Assembly: GCF_025234635.1 (NCBI RefSeq)
Contig: NZ_JANIEG010000008.1
Reading direction: 5' to 3' (one strand)
Origin: Exiguobacterium profundum
GTDB taxonomy: Bacteria; Bacillota; Bacilli; Exiguobacteriales; Exiguobacteriaceae
DNA length: 64,000 bases
The notes under the pieces were generated by a model, which was not told the DNA's origin, did not search any database, and worked only from the letters and a program-made list of their open reading frames with translations. The translations under genes were made by a program, and so were the position numbers. Below, in pieces: positions 1 to 8,470 of this stretch (the stretch's first letter is position 1; every line of letters starts with the position of its first letter).

Positions 1-82
1 GCTTCATTCAAAAATTGTAAAACTTATTTTTGCCTCATCGTTCAGTTTTCAAAGTTCGTCTGCCGCTCTTGGCGACTTCATT
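1..82 (-). other. rRNA operon leader with boxA (16S lies beyond the window)
   Basis: Read leftward on the minus strand, this AT-rich leader contains a boxA-type antitermination element, GAACTTTGAAAACT at 44-57, followed by GAACG. Known Bacillota rrn leaders carry nearly the same element, preceded by an 'aatgaagtcgc' segment that is also present here just after the second promoter. The 16S gene itself is not in the window, so the rrn assignment is inferred from the leader, the tandem promoters and the neighbour ygxA, which also flanks an rRNA operon in B. subtilis. No protein gene is credible here. Confidence 0.75.
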
Positions 83-112
83 AATCTATCACGTTTTGAT
101 TGTTTTCGTCAA
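83..112 (-). promoter_or_regulatory. rrn promoter P2
   Basis: Minus-strand TTGACG at 107-112 is followed after 18 bp by TAGATT at 83-88 (or ATAGAT with 17 bp). It lies about 85 bp downstream of a stronger promoter with the same orientation and directly before the boxA leader, the usual tandem P1/P2 layout of rRNA operons. Confidence 0.7.
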
Positions 113-168
113 CAACTTTTTCACAAATTGTTTTTCTGAAATAATCTTTTGCCGTGACAACGTTTATA

Positions 169-197
169 ACTATAATCTCTATTTACCACTTCGTCAA
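169..197 (-). promoter_or_regulatory. rrn promoter P1
   Basis: Minus-strand TTGACG at 192-197, an optimal 17-bp spacer and TATAGT at 169-174 make a near-consensus sigma-A promoter. It points left toward the boxA leader and lies just past the terminator of the preceding gene, so it opens a new transcription unit. Confidence 0.75.
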
Positions 198-218
198 TAC
201 AAAAAACAATAAAAATTA

Positions 219-258
219 AAAAAGATTTACTTCCCATCAACATGATGAAAAGTAAACC
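219..258 (-). terminator. Intrinsic terminator of the phosphate-binding-like gene
   Basis: Minus-strand hairpin with arms GGTTTACTT and AAGTAAATC (224-232 with 250-258), an inner CATCA/TGATG stem and a run of six T (219-224). It separates the upstream gene from the rRNA promoters. Confidence 0.7.
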
Positions 259-270
259 TTCTGCTTTGTA

Positions 271-1442
271 TTAATCGAGACGGACATAGCCCGTCTTCTC
301 AACTAACGTCTGCCCATCCTCGCTTTCTAGCCATTTTAGAAATTCTTCATATCGCTCTGCCTTCTCTTCCGTAGTCACCGCATAAAATTCAGAAGTCAGT
401 GGATACGATCCATCCTGAATCGTTTCAACGGTCGGTTCGATTCCATCTATACGAAGTAACTTGATTTCATGGTCATGCACCATTTCTGTCGCATAGTATC
501 TAAATGAAAATCCAATCGCATTTTTATGGTTCCGATACGATGAAGTTTGTTGAATGATTCCACCCATCCCTTCAGGAACATCTTCTACCGGCGCCTCCAT
601 GAGCTTTTGTTCGCCCATCATCTTTTGTAACGCCGTTTGACTGCCACTATCCTCCGGTCGTTGAAAAGCACGAATGGATTCCGAGTCCCCTCCGACCTCT
701 TCCCAATTCCGAATGTCTCCTGAATAAATCCCCCGAACTTGTTCCATCGTCAAAGAATCGACCGGGTTATCTTCATGGATGAAGAACACAAATGCTTCCC
801 TTCCAATCGCCGTCATATGTAAAGAAACGTTTTTTGTTTCGCAACCTTCAATTGACGGTCAGATGGACCAGCGACGAAAATCAAGTCGGTCTGATCGTTC
901 ATCAGTCGGCTGTACGCTTCCGGTGTTGTCGTCGACACGACTTTACTCGTTTGATCATTATATGGATCATACGTTTCCGAGTCCGGATAGACTGCTTCCA
1001 CGAATGAAGCGTACATCGGATAGAGCGCTGTCGCTCCATCTAATCGCGGCAAACCTTCCTCAAACTTCACCGAAGCCTCGTGATCGAGTCTCGCCAATTG
1101 TTCTGAATCCGTGAACGGCTGATAATCCATCAACTCCACACCGCGTTCCTCAATCTTCAAACTATCTTGATACATATAATATCCTTTCACAGAAGCGAAG
1201 AGGATAGCACCGACTAACGCACCCCAGCCGAGAACTTTTCGAATCTTTTGTTTTGAAAAGGACGAAAAATCATAGAGTCCCATACATATGATTAGTAGAA
1301 CGGCCATATACCATATCGTCCAAATAATCGGTCGCCCAAGTGTGATGGGGTCTCCCATCGTAAAAAGGGCGACAAAGACAGAAATCACAATCGTGACAAA
1401 TAAAATAAAGACGGTTCCCACGCTAAATTTCAATAGTTTCAT
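271..1442 (-). pseudogene. PstS-like substrate-binding membrane protein, broken by a frameshift
   Basis: Two overlapping frames together make one protein of about 390 residues. The upstream part (start ATG at 1442 after a GAGGAGAA ribosome site) has three membrane segments and the first half of a phosphate-binding-type domain. The downstream part (271-816) continues that domain from 'TAIGREAF' and runs through typical PBP motifs (GIYSGDIRNWEEVGG, PEDSGSQ) to the end. The break falls in a run of six A on the coding strand (830-835 on the plus strand); a seventh A would restore the frame. It may be a true mutation, a homopolymer sequencing error, or a -1 slip on poly-A. An extracytoplasmic ligand-binding role is inferred from the domain. 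No pst transporter genes are adjacent. Confidence 0.7.
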
Positions 1443-1481
1443 ATAACTGATTTTCTCCTCATTGTTCCTATGAAAGGGAAG

Positions 1482-2354
1482 TTAAGCAATCTCATAAAGC
1501 ACTGCCTCTACCCCGACCCCTTTCGTCGGTCTCGTGACCGTTCGAACATACCCTTTTTTCACTAAAAAACCAATGATGCTTCCAAGGTCGACACGGAGCT
1601 CATTCAAATTCGGATGTTCCATCAATTCTGAGAACGTCCACGCTCCGCCTTTCTCCTGCATCGTCTGAAGTAATAACAACGTCCCCGGCAACACTTTCGA
1701 TTGAATCAAATGTTCCATGCCAATGACGACAAGGTGGATGCGCTGTTCAAGCGATTCTTGTCCTCCGACCAATTCATCGTGCAGCTTATAAATTTCGAGG
1801 TCAATGGCTCGTACCTGTTCCCACAATACGATTTCCGGATGAATCCCCGCCTCAAGAATCGAGAGGCGTGCCAGGTGAGTGAGCGCATGATGAATCTGAG
1901 TGAAGGCGTCTTGGAACTCCCCTTCTAAAAATAGATAACGTCCGTCTTCAAACCGACGCAACAACTTTGCGAAAGAGATTGAGAGTTGTAAACGTTGTTC
2001 CCGATTCGTTAAATTACGGTTGCGCTGTCGTAACTCTAAAATGTACTCATTTCGTTCGAACAAGACGATTCCGTCTTCAATCCAATGAATGGCTCGCCGA
2101 TTTTCATTCAAGACAATCCACCGATCCATCATCGAGTCACTGACTACGTGCAGGACAATTTTTTCTTGACCGACCTGATAGTGTTTCACCGTCCAAAACG
2201 GTTCTGGTTTTGCTTCAATCACAATGAGCAGGCGATCCGATTGATCCGTCAACGGATCACGTGCCCGCTTTTTCTTCACTTCAATAATCCCGAGTGTCGT
2301 TTTTAATGCAGCATATTCTGAGTAAATGGTGCGAGTCGCATATTCCATCGTCAT
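1482..2354 (-). CDS. ygxA: YgxA-type nucleotidyltransferase-like protein
   Basis: This is a soluble protein of about 290 residues. The chosen ATG at 2354 follows an AGAAGGGG ribosome site; an in-frame extension to 2438 has no such site. The C-terminal 60 residues look like a winged-helix region ending in a basic hairpin (VKKGYVRTVTRPTKG). Recognition rests mainly on gene order: ygxA, ygzB and perR lie together next to an rRNA operon in B. subtilis as here. The family is described as nucleotidyltransferase-like, but no catalytic GS...DxD motif is obvious, so enzymatic activity is doubtful. The frameshifted membrane gene follows 40 bp downstream on the same strand and may be co-transcribed. Confidence 0.7.
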   Translation of the reverse strand: MTMEYATRTIYSEYAALKTTLGIIEVKKKRARDPLTDQSDRLLIVIEAKPEPFWTVKHYQVGQEKIVLHVVSDSMMDRWIVLNENRRAIHWIEDGIVLFERNEYILELRQRNRNLTNREQRLQLSISFAKLLRRFEDGRYLFLEGEFQDAFTQIHHALTHLARLSILEAGIHPEIVLWEQVRAIDLEIYKLHDELVGGQESLEQRIHLVVIGMEHLIQSKVLPGTLLLLQTMQEKGGAWTFSELMEHPNLNELRVDLGSIIGFLVKKGYVRTVTRPTKGVGVEAVLYEIA

Positions 2355-2523
2355 CTGGACCCCTTCTCTCCCAATCGCAAGTTGACTATATATGACGATT
2401 GTCATTTTCGATACGAACCAATTTCGCCCTCTTTTCAAAAAACTCCTGCCGAAAAAGTGCAGGAACTTCTCACTCGTTTGAAGATGAGCTATGATAGAGA
2501 CAGACTATTGGAGGGATTCACTC

Positions 2524-2883
2524 ATGAAAAAACGGGGGAACAAAATCAACCGCGCACGTAATATAGCATTACTTCTTATCTTCGGTGGGATCGGGGTCAT
2601 GTATCTCGGCCTTCTCGCCAAATCCATCACCTGGCTCATGATTATTTTCATGCTTCTCGGATTTGTCATGGTACTTGCGAGCTCTGCCCTTTACTTCATC
2701 GTCGGGATGGCCTCGACAAAAGCCATCATCGTGACTTGTCCGAACTGTGAAAAAGAGACGAAGATGCTCGGACGCGTCGACTTATGTATGCATTGCGACG
2801 AACCGCTCACAATCGACCGCTCACTTGAAGGTAAAGAGTTCGATGAGAAATACAACAAACGTCAGTCACAACAAACGGACTAA
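2524..2883 (+). CDS. ygzB: YgzB family small membrane protein
   Basis: This encodes 119 residues. The start ATG at 2524 follows TTGGAGGG at a good distance; the upstream in-frame ATG at 2491 has none. Two hydrophobic segments (about residues 12-31 and 36-59) are followed by a cytosolic tail with two CxxC pairs (CPNCEKE and CMHCDEP), a likely zinc ribbon. Function is unknown. It converges on perR across a shared terminator, as in B. subtilis. Confidence 0.8.
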   Translation: MKKRGNKINRARNIALLLIFGGIGVMYLGLLAKSITWLMIIFMLLGFVMVLASSALYFIVGMASTKAIIVTCPNCEKETKMLGRVDLCMHCDEPLTIDRSLEGKEFDEKYNKRQSQQTD

Positions 2884-2886
2884 CAC

Positions 2887-2921
2887 AAAAACCACATCCG
2901 ACTGCTCGGATGTGGTTTTTT
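2887..2921. terminator. Bidirectional terminator between ygzB and perR
   Basis: A 14-bp perfect stem (AAAACCACATCCGA with its complement) around a CTGC loop is flanked by A and T runs, so it can end transcription from both converging genes. Confidence 0.9.
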
Positions 2922-3363
2922 AATGTGTTTGCGATTGTTCAGACTGACAAGACGGGCACGTTCCGTACACTTCAAGACGGTGACGATCAACTTTGAATCC
3001 AGTCAATTGAGATGCAACCGATTCGATTTCATCTAATACAGGATAGTTAAAGTCGACGACTTTTCCACACGTGTCACAGATGATGTGATAGTGCTTCGAC
3101 GTCACAAAGTCAAAACGACTCGAGGCGTCCCCATAGTTCATTTCTTGAACAAGACCTACCTCTTTAAAGACGCGCAAGTTGTTGTATACAGTGGCCACAC
3201 TCATGTTCGGAAACCGTGCGGCTAGTGCCTTATAAATGTCATCCGCAGTCGGGTGACTGTGCTCCGTGACGAGGTACTCCAAAATGGCCTGGCGCTGAGG
3301 CGTCATTCTGACTCCATGTTCCCGGAGCGACTGAACAGCATGGTCAAGCATTTCGCTTCCCAC
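2920..3363 (-). CDS. perR: Peroxide-responsive repressor PerR (Fur family)
   Basis: This 147-residue protein matches the Fur/PerR fold: an N-terminal winged helix (RMTPQRQAILEYL, then HPTADDIYKAL and the recognition region NMSVATVYNNLRVF) and a C-terminal dimer and metal domain. The structural zinc site is CDTC and CPSC. The HYH group and the aspartate in VVDFNYP correspond to the regulatory Fe/Mn ligands; an Asp at this place is the signature that separates PerR from Fur. The protein represses peroxide-defence and metal genes and loses binding when iron-catalysed oxidation modifies its histidines. The start is taken as GTG at 3363 after GAGGG; an ATG five codons later is also possible. A PerR-box-like site lies upstream. 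Confidence 0.92.
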   Translation of the reverse strand: MGSEMLDHAVQSLREHGVRMTPQRQAILEYLVTEHSHPTADDIYKALAARFPNMSVATVYNNLRVFKEVGLVQEMNYGDASSRFDFVTSKHYHIICDTCGKVVDFNYPVLDEIESVASQLTGFKVDRHRLEVYGTCPSCQSEQSQTH

Positions 3364-3429
3364 GTCAATCCCTCATTTCTTCTATAAAATTCATGCGAAA
3401 TAGTTTTGAACATTAACTTATTTCTTACA

Positions 3430-3444
3430 TAGTAATCTTTATAA
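3430..3444. promoter_or_regulatory. Candidate PerR box upstream of perR
   Basis: TAGTAATCTTTATAA matches 11 of 14 fixed positions of the PerR consensus TTATAATNATTATAA. It lies in the AT-rich region between perR and hemL, where autoregulation of perR is known in B. subtilis. It could also affect hemL. Confidence 0.4.
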
Positions 3445-3542
3445 ATAGTGTACTGATTTCTCAACTACTCGTCAAACACTGAGCTTAAGCGGTTGACGGC
3501 TATGTTACAATAAGTGCGAATTTGAATAAGGAGGCAATACAT

Positions 3543-4841
3543 ATGACTACTTCATCAACTCGTCAGTCATCTGATGCATTGTACCAAGATGCACTCACTC
3601 ATATCGTCGGAGGTGTCAACAGTCCGTCCCGCTCATTCAAAGCGGTCGGTGGCGGTGCTCCTGTATATATGGAACGCGGCGAAGGCGCCTATTTCTATGA
3701 TGTAGACGGGAATCGCTACATCGATTATTTGGCAGCGTACGGTCCAATCATTACCGGTCACGCCCATCCCCATATTCATGAAGCGCTCGTCAATGCTTCT
3801 TTAAAAGGCTTACTTTACGGGACACCTCATCGTCTCGAAGTCGAGTTTGCGAAGAAACTAAAACAAGCCATCCCTTCGATGGATAAAGTACGATTCACGA
3901 ACTCGGGGACGGAAGCCGTCATGACGACAGTACGAGTCGCCCGTGCTTACACCGGTCGTGAACTCGTTGTGAAATTCAGCGGTTGTTATCACGGTCATTC
4001 GGATCTCATGCTGATTGCGGCAGGTAGTGGTCCAGCGACACTCGGTTCTCCGGACTCTGCAGGTGTGACAAAAGCCACTGCCAAAGAAGTCATCACCGTC
4101 CCGTTCAACGACGTCGAAGCGTATCGCGAGATGATGAAAGAATGGGGAGACCAGGTCGCATGTGTCCTCGTCGAACCGATTGTCGGGAACTTCGGAATCG
4201 TCGAACCGAAGCCAGGTTTCCTACAAGCTGTCAATGACATCACACATGAACACGGCGCACTCGTCATCTATGATGAGGTCATCACGGCGTTCCGTTTCAC
4301 ATACGGAAGTGCCCAACAAGTGTATGGCATCGAACCGGATATGACAGCGCTCGGTAAGATTATCGGTGGCGGTCTACCAATCGGTGCTTACGGGGGCAAG
4401 GCTGAAATCATGGAAACGGTCGCTCCACTCGGACCTGCATATCAAGCCGGCACGATGGCCGGTAACCCTGCCTCGATGGCGACAGGAATCGCTTGCCTTG
4501 AAGTGCTCGAGCAACCTGGTGTCTATGAGAAATTAGACGCACTCGGTGCAAAACTGGAAGCTGGCATCCGCGAGGCGGCAGAAAAGCATGACATTACCAT
4601 CACGCTCAACCGCTTGAAGGGGGCACTCACCGTTTACTTCACGGATGAAATCGTCACCGACTATGAAGGTGCGGAAAAGTCAGATGGTGAGAAGTTCGGA
4701 CGTTTCTTCAAGTTGATGCTGGAGAATGGCGTGAACTTGGCTCCATCGAAATATGAGGCCTGGTTCTTGACGACAGAGCATACGGAACAAGATATCGAAG
4801 AGACGATCGAAGCGGTCCACTGCTCGTTTGCTCAATTGTAA
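3543..4841 (+). CDS. hemL: Glutamate-1-semialdehyde 2,1-aminomutase
   Basis: This PLP enzyme of 432 residues converts glutamate-1-semialdehyde to 5-aminolevulinate, the precursor of haem. It belongs to the class III aminotransferases. Visible landmarks are NSPSR near the N-terminus, FTNSGTEAV, CYHGHSD, the YDEVITAFR segment that holds the PLP aspartate, and the Schiff-base lysine in TALGKIIGGGLP. The start ATG at 3543 follows AAGGAGG by 8 bp; an in-frame ATG 21 bp upstream lies ahead of that site. It corresponds to gsaB in the syntenic B. subtilis region, the second hemL paralogue there, and it stands alone here rather than in a hem operon. Confidence 0.95.
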   Translation: MTTSSTRQSSDALYQDALTHIVGGVNSPSRSFKAVGGGAPVYMERGEGAYFYDVDGNRYIDYLAAYGPIITGHAHPHIHEALVNASLKGLLYGTPHRLEVEFAKKLKQAIPSMDKVRFTNSGTEAVMTTVRVARAYTGRELVVKFSGCYHGHSDLMLIAAGSGPATLGSPDSAGVTKATAKEVITVPFNDVEAYREMMKEWGDQVACVLVEPIVGNFGIVEPKPGFLQAVNDITHEHGALVIYDEVITAFRFTYGSAQQVYGIEPDMTALGKIIGGGLPIGAYGGKAEIMETVAPLGPAYQAGTMAGNPASMATGIACLEVLEQPGVYEKLDALGAKLEAGIREAAEKHDITITLNRLKGALTVYFTDEIVTDYEGAEKSDGEKFGRFFKLMLENGVNLAPSKYEAWFLTTEHTEQDIEETIEAVHCSFAQL

Positions 4842-4847
4842 GAGAGG

Positions 4848-4873
4848 GAGATGCGCGAGCATCTCTTTTTTTT
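4848..4873 (+). terminator. Terminator of hemL
   Basis: GAGATGC stem, GCGA loop and GCATCTC, followed by eight T, directly after the hemL stop codon. Confidence 0.9.
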
Positions 4874-4958
4874 GTAAAAGGGGACATCTTTAAAAAAAGT
4901 GTCTCTTTTTATCATGTACCGTCCCCCATTACAGTAGAACCAAGGAGGTGCTCACCAT

Positions 4959-6191
4959 ATGAAATTTAAAGATTTTCCATTAAATGTCCGTTTGCGACTC
5001 GTTTGCGGATTTTGTATTCGAATCGTCGGATCAGCCATTTTCCCATTCATGGCACTCTATTTCTCAGAAGAGTTGGGGAAAGTCCCCGCTGGAATCATCA
5101 TGACCTCATTCGTTATCGTCGGTTACTTGACCGGTCTATTCGGTGGGTACTTTTCCGATCGGTTCAATCGGAAGGTTGTCTTACAAATTGGCCAGGTGAT
5201 TCAAATCATCTGTTTTCTTGGGATGACCATCGCCATTCACCCATCGAATAACTGGGCACTCGTCGTCGCCATCCTCTACTTCGGACATGCCGTTTCGAAC
5301 GGATTGAACTATCCGGCACTTGAGGCAATCGTCATCGACTCCATGGAAGAATCGAATCGAAAAGCCATCTACGTGTATGACTACTGGCTCGTCAACTTGG
5401 CTATCGCCGGAGGCGTCATGCTCGGCGGTGCCTTCTATCGCGACCATCGTTTTGCCCTCTTCATTGGTATGACGGTCATTCTCACTGTGACCACCATCGT
5501 CCTTCAACGCTATTTGGTCGACACATACACCGGCAATCGTTCAACACCGTCAAACCCGATTCATGGCGTCATCGAAAACTACAAAATCGCGTTACGTGAC
5601 CGCCGTTGGATCACATTCGTATTTGGAAGTATGCTCGTCTTTTCGACCGAGTTTCATATGGCGAACTACATCGGTGTCCATTTAGCAGAGTCATTCGAAA
5701 GTCGTCAAATTCTCGGGATACCTTTTGACGGGGTACGCATGATGGCGTTTATGCAACTAGAGAACACCTTGCTCGTCGTCGCCATCACGTTTGCGGTCAC
5801 CGCTTTCGTCAAACGTTTCAAAGAGAAGACCGTGTTTTTCATTGGCTTATCGTTATATATCACAGCATACGCCGCCATTACCTCGATGAACTCCTTTATC
5901 GTCCTGGCCACACTCGCAATCATCTTCACAATCGGCGAACTCCTCTACTCTCCGATTCGGCAAGTGAAACAGGTTGACCTCCTCGATCCTGAACGCCGGG
6001 CTTCCTACCTTGCGTTCGGCGGGCTCACATTCCATGGAGCCAAGTTGGTTGCTGCGGCAGGAATTGTCGTCGGCGCGTTCATCGGTCCGGTCTTGATGAG
6101 CGGTTACATGTTTGTCTTCGGTGCCCTCGGTGCTTACTTGTATTATGTATCGCTCTACAAGATGCAACCTGCTCGCCAACTCGCTGCTTGA
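4959..6191 (+). CDS. MFS transporter, drug-efflux type
   Basis: This is a 410-residue membrane protein with about twelve hydrophobic segments. The loop between segments 2 and 3 carries the MFS signature GGYFSDRFNRK. A longer hydrophilic stretch near residues 180-210 separates the two halves. The start ATG at 4959 is preceded by AAGGAGGTG. Substrate is unknown. It is flanked by the hemL terminator and followed 50 bp later by the DCC protein on the same strand, with which it may share a transcript. Confidence 0.8.
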   Translation: MKFKDFPLNVRLRLVCGFCIRIVGSAIFPFMALYFSEELGKVPAGIIMTSFVIVGYLTGLFGGYFSDRFNRKVVLQIGQVIQIICFLGMTIAIHPSNNWALVVAILYFGHAVSNGLNYPALEAIVIDSMEESNRKAIYVYDYWLVNLAIAGGVMLGGAFYRDHRFALFIGMTVILTVTTIVLQRYLVDTYTGNRSTPSNPIHGVIENYKIALRDRRWITFVFGSMLVFSTEFHMANYIGVHLAESFESRQILGIPFDGVRMMAFMQLENTLLVVAITFAVTAFVKRFKEKTVFFIGLSLYITAYAAITSMNSFIVLATLAIIFTIGELLYSPIRQVKQVDLLDPERRASYLAFGGLTFHGAKLVAAAGIVVGAFIGPVLMSGYMFVFGALGAYLYYVSLYKMQPARQLAA

Positions 6192-6244
6192 CGTTTAACA
6201 TGAAGACAAAACGGTAAAACAGTACGATGAAGGAGGCGAAGTAC

Positions 6245-6640
6245 TTGCCTGCGATTGTTTTATTTGATGGCGATTGCAACTTCTGTGATGCCAGTGTTCA
6301 GTTCATCATTCGTCATGATCGACACGCCTCGATTCACTTTGCTTCGCTCCAAAGCGAGGTCGGTCAGTCGCTCCGAACACGACACCGGATCCCGGAATCA
6401 GTCGACAGCATCGTCTATATTGAGGAAGGGGTTCCTTACTTAAAATCAGACGCTGCGATTCGAATTGCCGAACACCTTGATGGCCGTTGGCGCCTGCTTC
6501 GACTCATTCGTTTCATACCTAGACCGATTCGTGATCATGGATATACGTTGTTCGCCAAATATCGGACACGTCTATTTGGAAAGAAGGAAGTGTGCACACT
6601 CCCTTCACCAGATGTTCGTAAACGATTTTTAGACCGCTAA
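6245..6640 (+). CDS. DCC family thiol-disulfide oxidoreductase-like protein (DUF393)
   Basis: This short protein of 131 residues begins with the family hallmark FDGDCNFC (DxxCxxC near residue 10), a thioredoxin-like redox motif, and ends with the common VCTLPSP segment. The start is read as TTG at 6245 because AAGGAGG lies 8 bp before it; an in-frame ATG at 6227 contains that ribosome site inside its own codons. DCC proteins are widespread in Bacilli (YuxK type) and their physiological partner is not established. Confidence 0.8.
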   Translation: MPAIVLFDGDCNFCDASVQFIIRHDRHASIHFASLQSEVGQSLRTRHRIPESVDSIVYIEEGVPYLKSDAAIRIAEHLDGRWRLLRLIRFIPRPIRDHGYTLFAKYRTRLFGKKEVCTLPSPDVRKRFLDR

Positions 6641-6672
6641 AAAAGTCGAGCCCATAGGGACTCGACTTTTTT
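6639..6672. terminator. Bidirectional terminator
   Basis: AAAAAGTCGAG and CTCGACTTTTT arms lie between the convergent DCC and ABC exporter genes, with A and T runs on both sides. Confidence 0.85.
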
Positions 6673-6674
6673 CA

Positions 6675-8423
6675 TTATTCAACTACGGCTAAATCTTGAA
6701 TCATATACAGGTCGTAATACGCCCCGCGACGACGCATCAGCTCTTCATGCGTACCCGTCTCCATGATTTGACCGTTATCCACGACGACGATTTGATCGGC
6801 GTCCGTAATGGTCGACAAACGGTGGGCAACGATTAACGTCGTCCGCCCTTTCGTCAGACGGGCCAACGAGTCTTGAATCATCGCTTCACTTTCTAAATCA
6901 AGCGCACTCGTCGCCTCGTCTAAAATCAAGATTGGTGGATTCTTCAAAAAGACACGTGCAATCGCAAGCCGTTGCTTCTGTCCACCAGACAGTTTGACAC
7001 CTTTCTCCCCGACCGGTGTCGCATACCCGTCCTGTAATTTCGAGATAAACTCATGGGCGTTCGCCGCCTTGGCCGCCGCGATGACTTCTTCATCCGTCGC
7101 ATCCGGTTTCCCCATCCGAATATTCATGGCGACCGATTCGCTGAAGAGGACCGAATCCTGCATGACCATTCCGATTTGATCACGAAGTGCACGTAATTTG
7201 AAATCACGCACATCGACGCCGTCGATTTTGATGCTTCCATCCGTCACGTCATAGAAGCGCGGAATCAAACTGACGAGTGTCGACTTCCCTCCACCGGACA
7301 TTCCGACAAACGCCACGCGTTCACCAGAGCGGATTTGAAGGTTCACATCGTTCAACGCTCGTGCCCCGTCCTGTTCATACGAAAAACTCACATGTTCAAG
7401 GTCGATTTTACCTGCTGTCGACAATGGGACGAACCCGTTCGATTTCTCTTCGATATCATATGTTTCATCCAAAAACTCAAAGACACGGTCCATCGATGCG
7501 ACCGACTGCGTGAGTGTCGTCGCCGAGTTGACGAGACGACCGAGCGGTGCATAGAGTCGGTCGATGTACGCGATGAACGCGACGAGCGTCCCGAGCGATA
7601 CCGCTTCTTGAATGACGAGCCACGATGCCGTCGTGAAGATGAGGATTGGCGCGATGTCGGTGATGGTCGATACGACGACATACGTCTTGGCGTTCCAACT
7701 CGTATGTTTGAGTGCCGCGTTCAAGAAGCCACCGTTCTGTTGTTCAAATGCCTTGTTCTCATATGGCTCTAGCGCAAAACTCCGAATGACCGCCATCCCG
7801 TTGACACGCTCTGTCAAATGCCCTTGTAAATCAGCGAGTGCCGCCGACCGTTCACGCGTCAAACGACGCAACCGCCCATAGAAATAGCGGACTGCGATCG
7901 CATAAAACGGAAGTGGTAAAATCGCAATCAACGTGAGTTGCGGGTCAATCGTATACATGATCCCGATGGCGATAAGGATGGTGACCATGTCGAGCCAAAT
8001 ATTCATCAGCCCGGTGATGACGAAGTCTTTCGTCTGTTCGACGTCATTGATGATCCTTGAAATGATTTGTCCCGTCTTATTGTTTGAATAATAGCGGAGT
8101 GACAACTTTTGGACGTGGTCGAATAACCGGTTCCGCACATCGAACAAGACACGCGTTGCGGCCCACTGCGCCAAATATTGACGCAAGTATTCGATCGGTG
8201 GCTTGAGGACCAAGAAGACGAAGAAAACGATGCTGAACAACCAGACGAGCGTCGTGTAGTCCTGCTTCGGCGCATCGTCCGTCAAATAGTTATCGATGAC
8301 ATATCTATAAAGTAACGGTAATCCGAGCGGGATGGAAAACTTCAAAATCCCGACGAAAATGGTAAGGGCAATTTGTTTCTTATACGGACGAACAAACTGC
8401 AAATAACGTTTAATACTACCCAT
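6675..8423 (-). CDS. ygaD: ABC exporter, fused membrane and ATPase domains (YgaD type)
   Basis: This is a 582-residue half-transporter. Six membrane segments fill about the first 310 residues and an ATPase domain fills the rest, with Walker A GMSGGGKST, signature LSGGQKQR, Walker B ILILDEATSALD with an intact catalytic glutamate, and the switch histidine in VAHRLST. All motifs are canonical, so a homodimer is expected. It has the MsbA/LmrA architecture used for lipids or drugs. Synteny with B. subtilis ygaD (between ygaC/ntdP and the gsaB side) supports the name. A terminator separates it from ntdP upstream. Confidence 0.85.
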   Translation of the reverse strand: MGSIKRYLQFVRPYKKQIALTIFVGILKFSIPLGLPLLYRYVIDNYLTDDAPKQDYTTLVWLFSIVFFVFLVLKPPIEYLRQYLAQWAATRVLFDVRNRLFDHVQKLSLRYYSNNKTGQIISRIINDVEQTKDFVITGLMNIWLDMVTILIAIGIMYTIDPQLTLIAILPLPFYAIAVRYFYGRLRRLTRERSAALADLQGHLTERVNGMAVIRSFALEPYENKAFEQQNGGFLNAALKHTSWNAKTYVVVSTITDIAPILIFTTASWLVIQEAVSLGTLVAFIAYIDRLYAPLGRLVNSATTLTQSVASMDRVFEFLDETYDIEEKSNGFVPLSTAGKIDLEHVSFSYEQDGARALNDVNLQIRSGERVAFVGMSGGGKSTLVSLIPRFYDVTDGSIKIDGVDVRDFKLRALRDQIGMVMQDSVLFSESVAMNIRMGKPDATDEEVIAAAKAANAHEFISKLQDGYATPVGEKGVKLSGGQKQRLAIARVFLKNPPILILDEATSALDLESEAMIQDSLARLTKGRTTLIVAHRLSTITDADQIVVVDNGQIMETGTHEELMRRRGAYYDLYMIQDLAVVE

Positions 8424-8440
8424 AATGCCTCCTGACTTAA

Positions 8441-8470
8441 GAAAAAAAGCGGAGATGAGGAATCATCTCC
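8441..8470 (-). terminator. Terminator of ntdP
   Basis: GGAGATGA/TCATCTCC arms with a four-base loop, followed on the minus strand by seven T. The hairpin overlaps the ntdP stop codon. Confidence 0.85.

Noticed and set aside
30..212. Open frame of 60 codons on the plus strand
   Set aside because: It runs antisense to the rRNA promoters and leader, has no ribosome site and an AT-rich random composition.
830..835. Programmed -1 frameshift as the explanation of the split PstS-like gene
   Set aside because: The A run is only six long and the register does not fit the usual X-XXY-YYZ heptamer in the upstream frame, so mutation or sequencing error is simpler; kept only as an alternative.
7277..7881. 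Several open frames overlapping the YgaD-type exporter on both strands
   Set aside because: They are rich in arginine and serine as expected from shadow frames of this base composition; the exporter motifs lie in the frame annotated.
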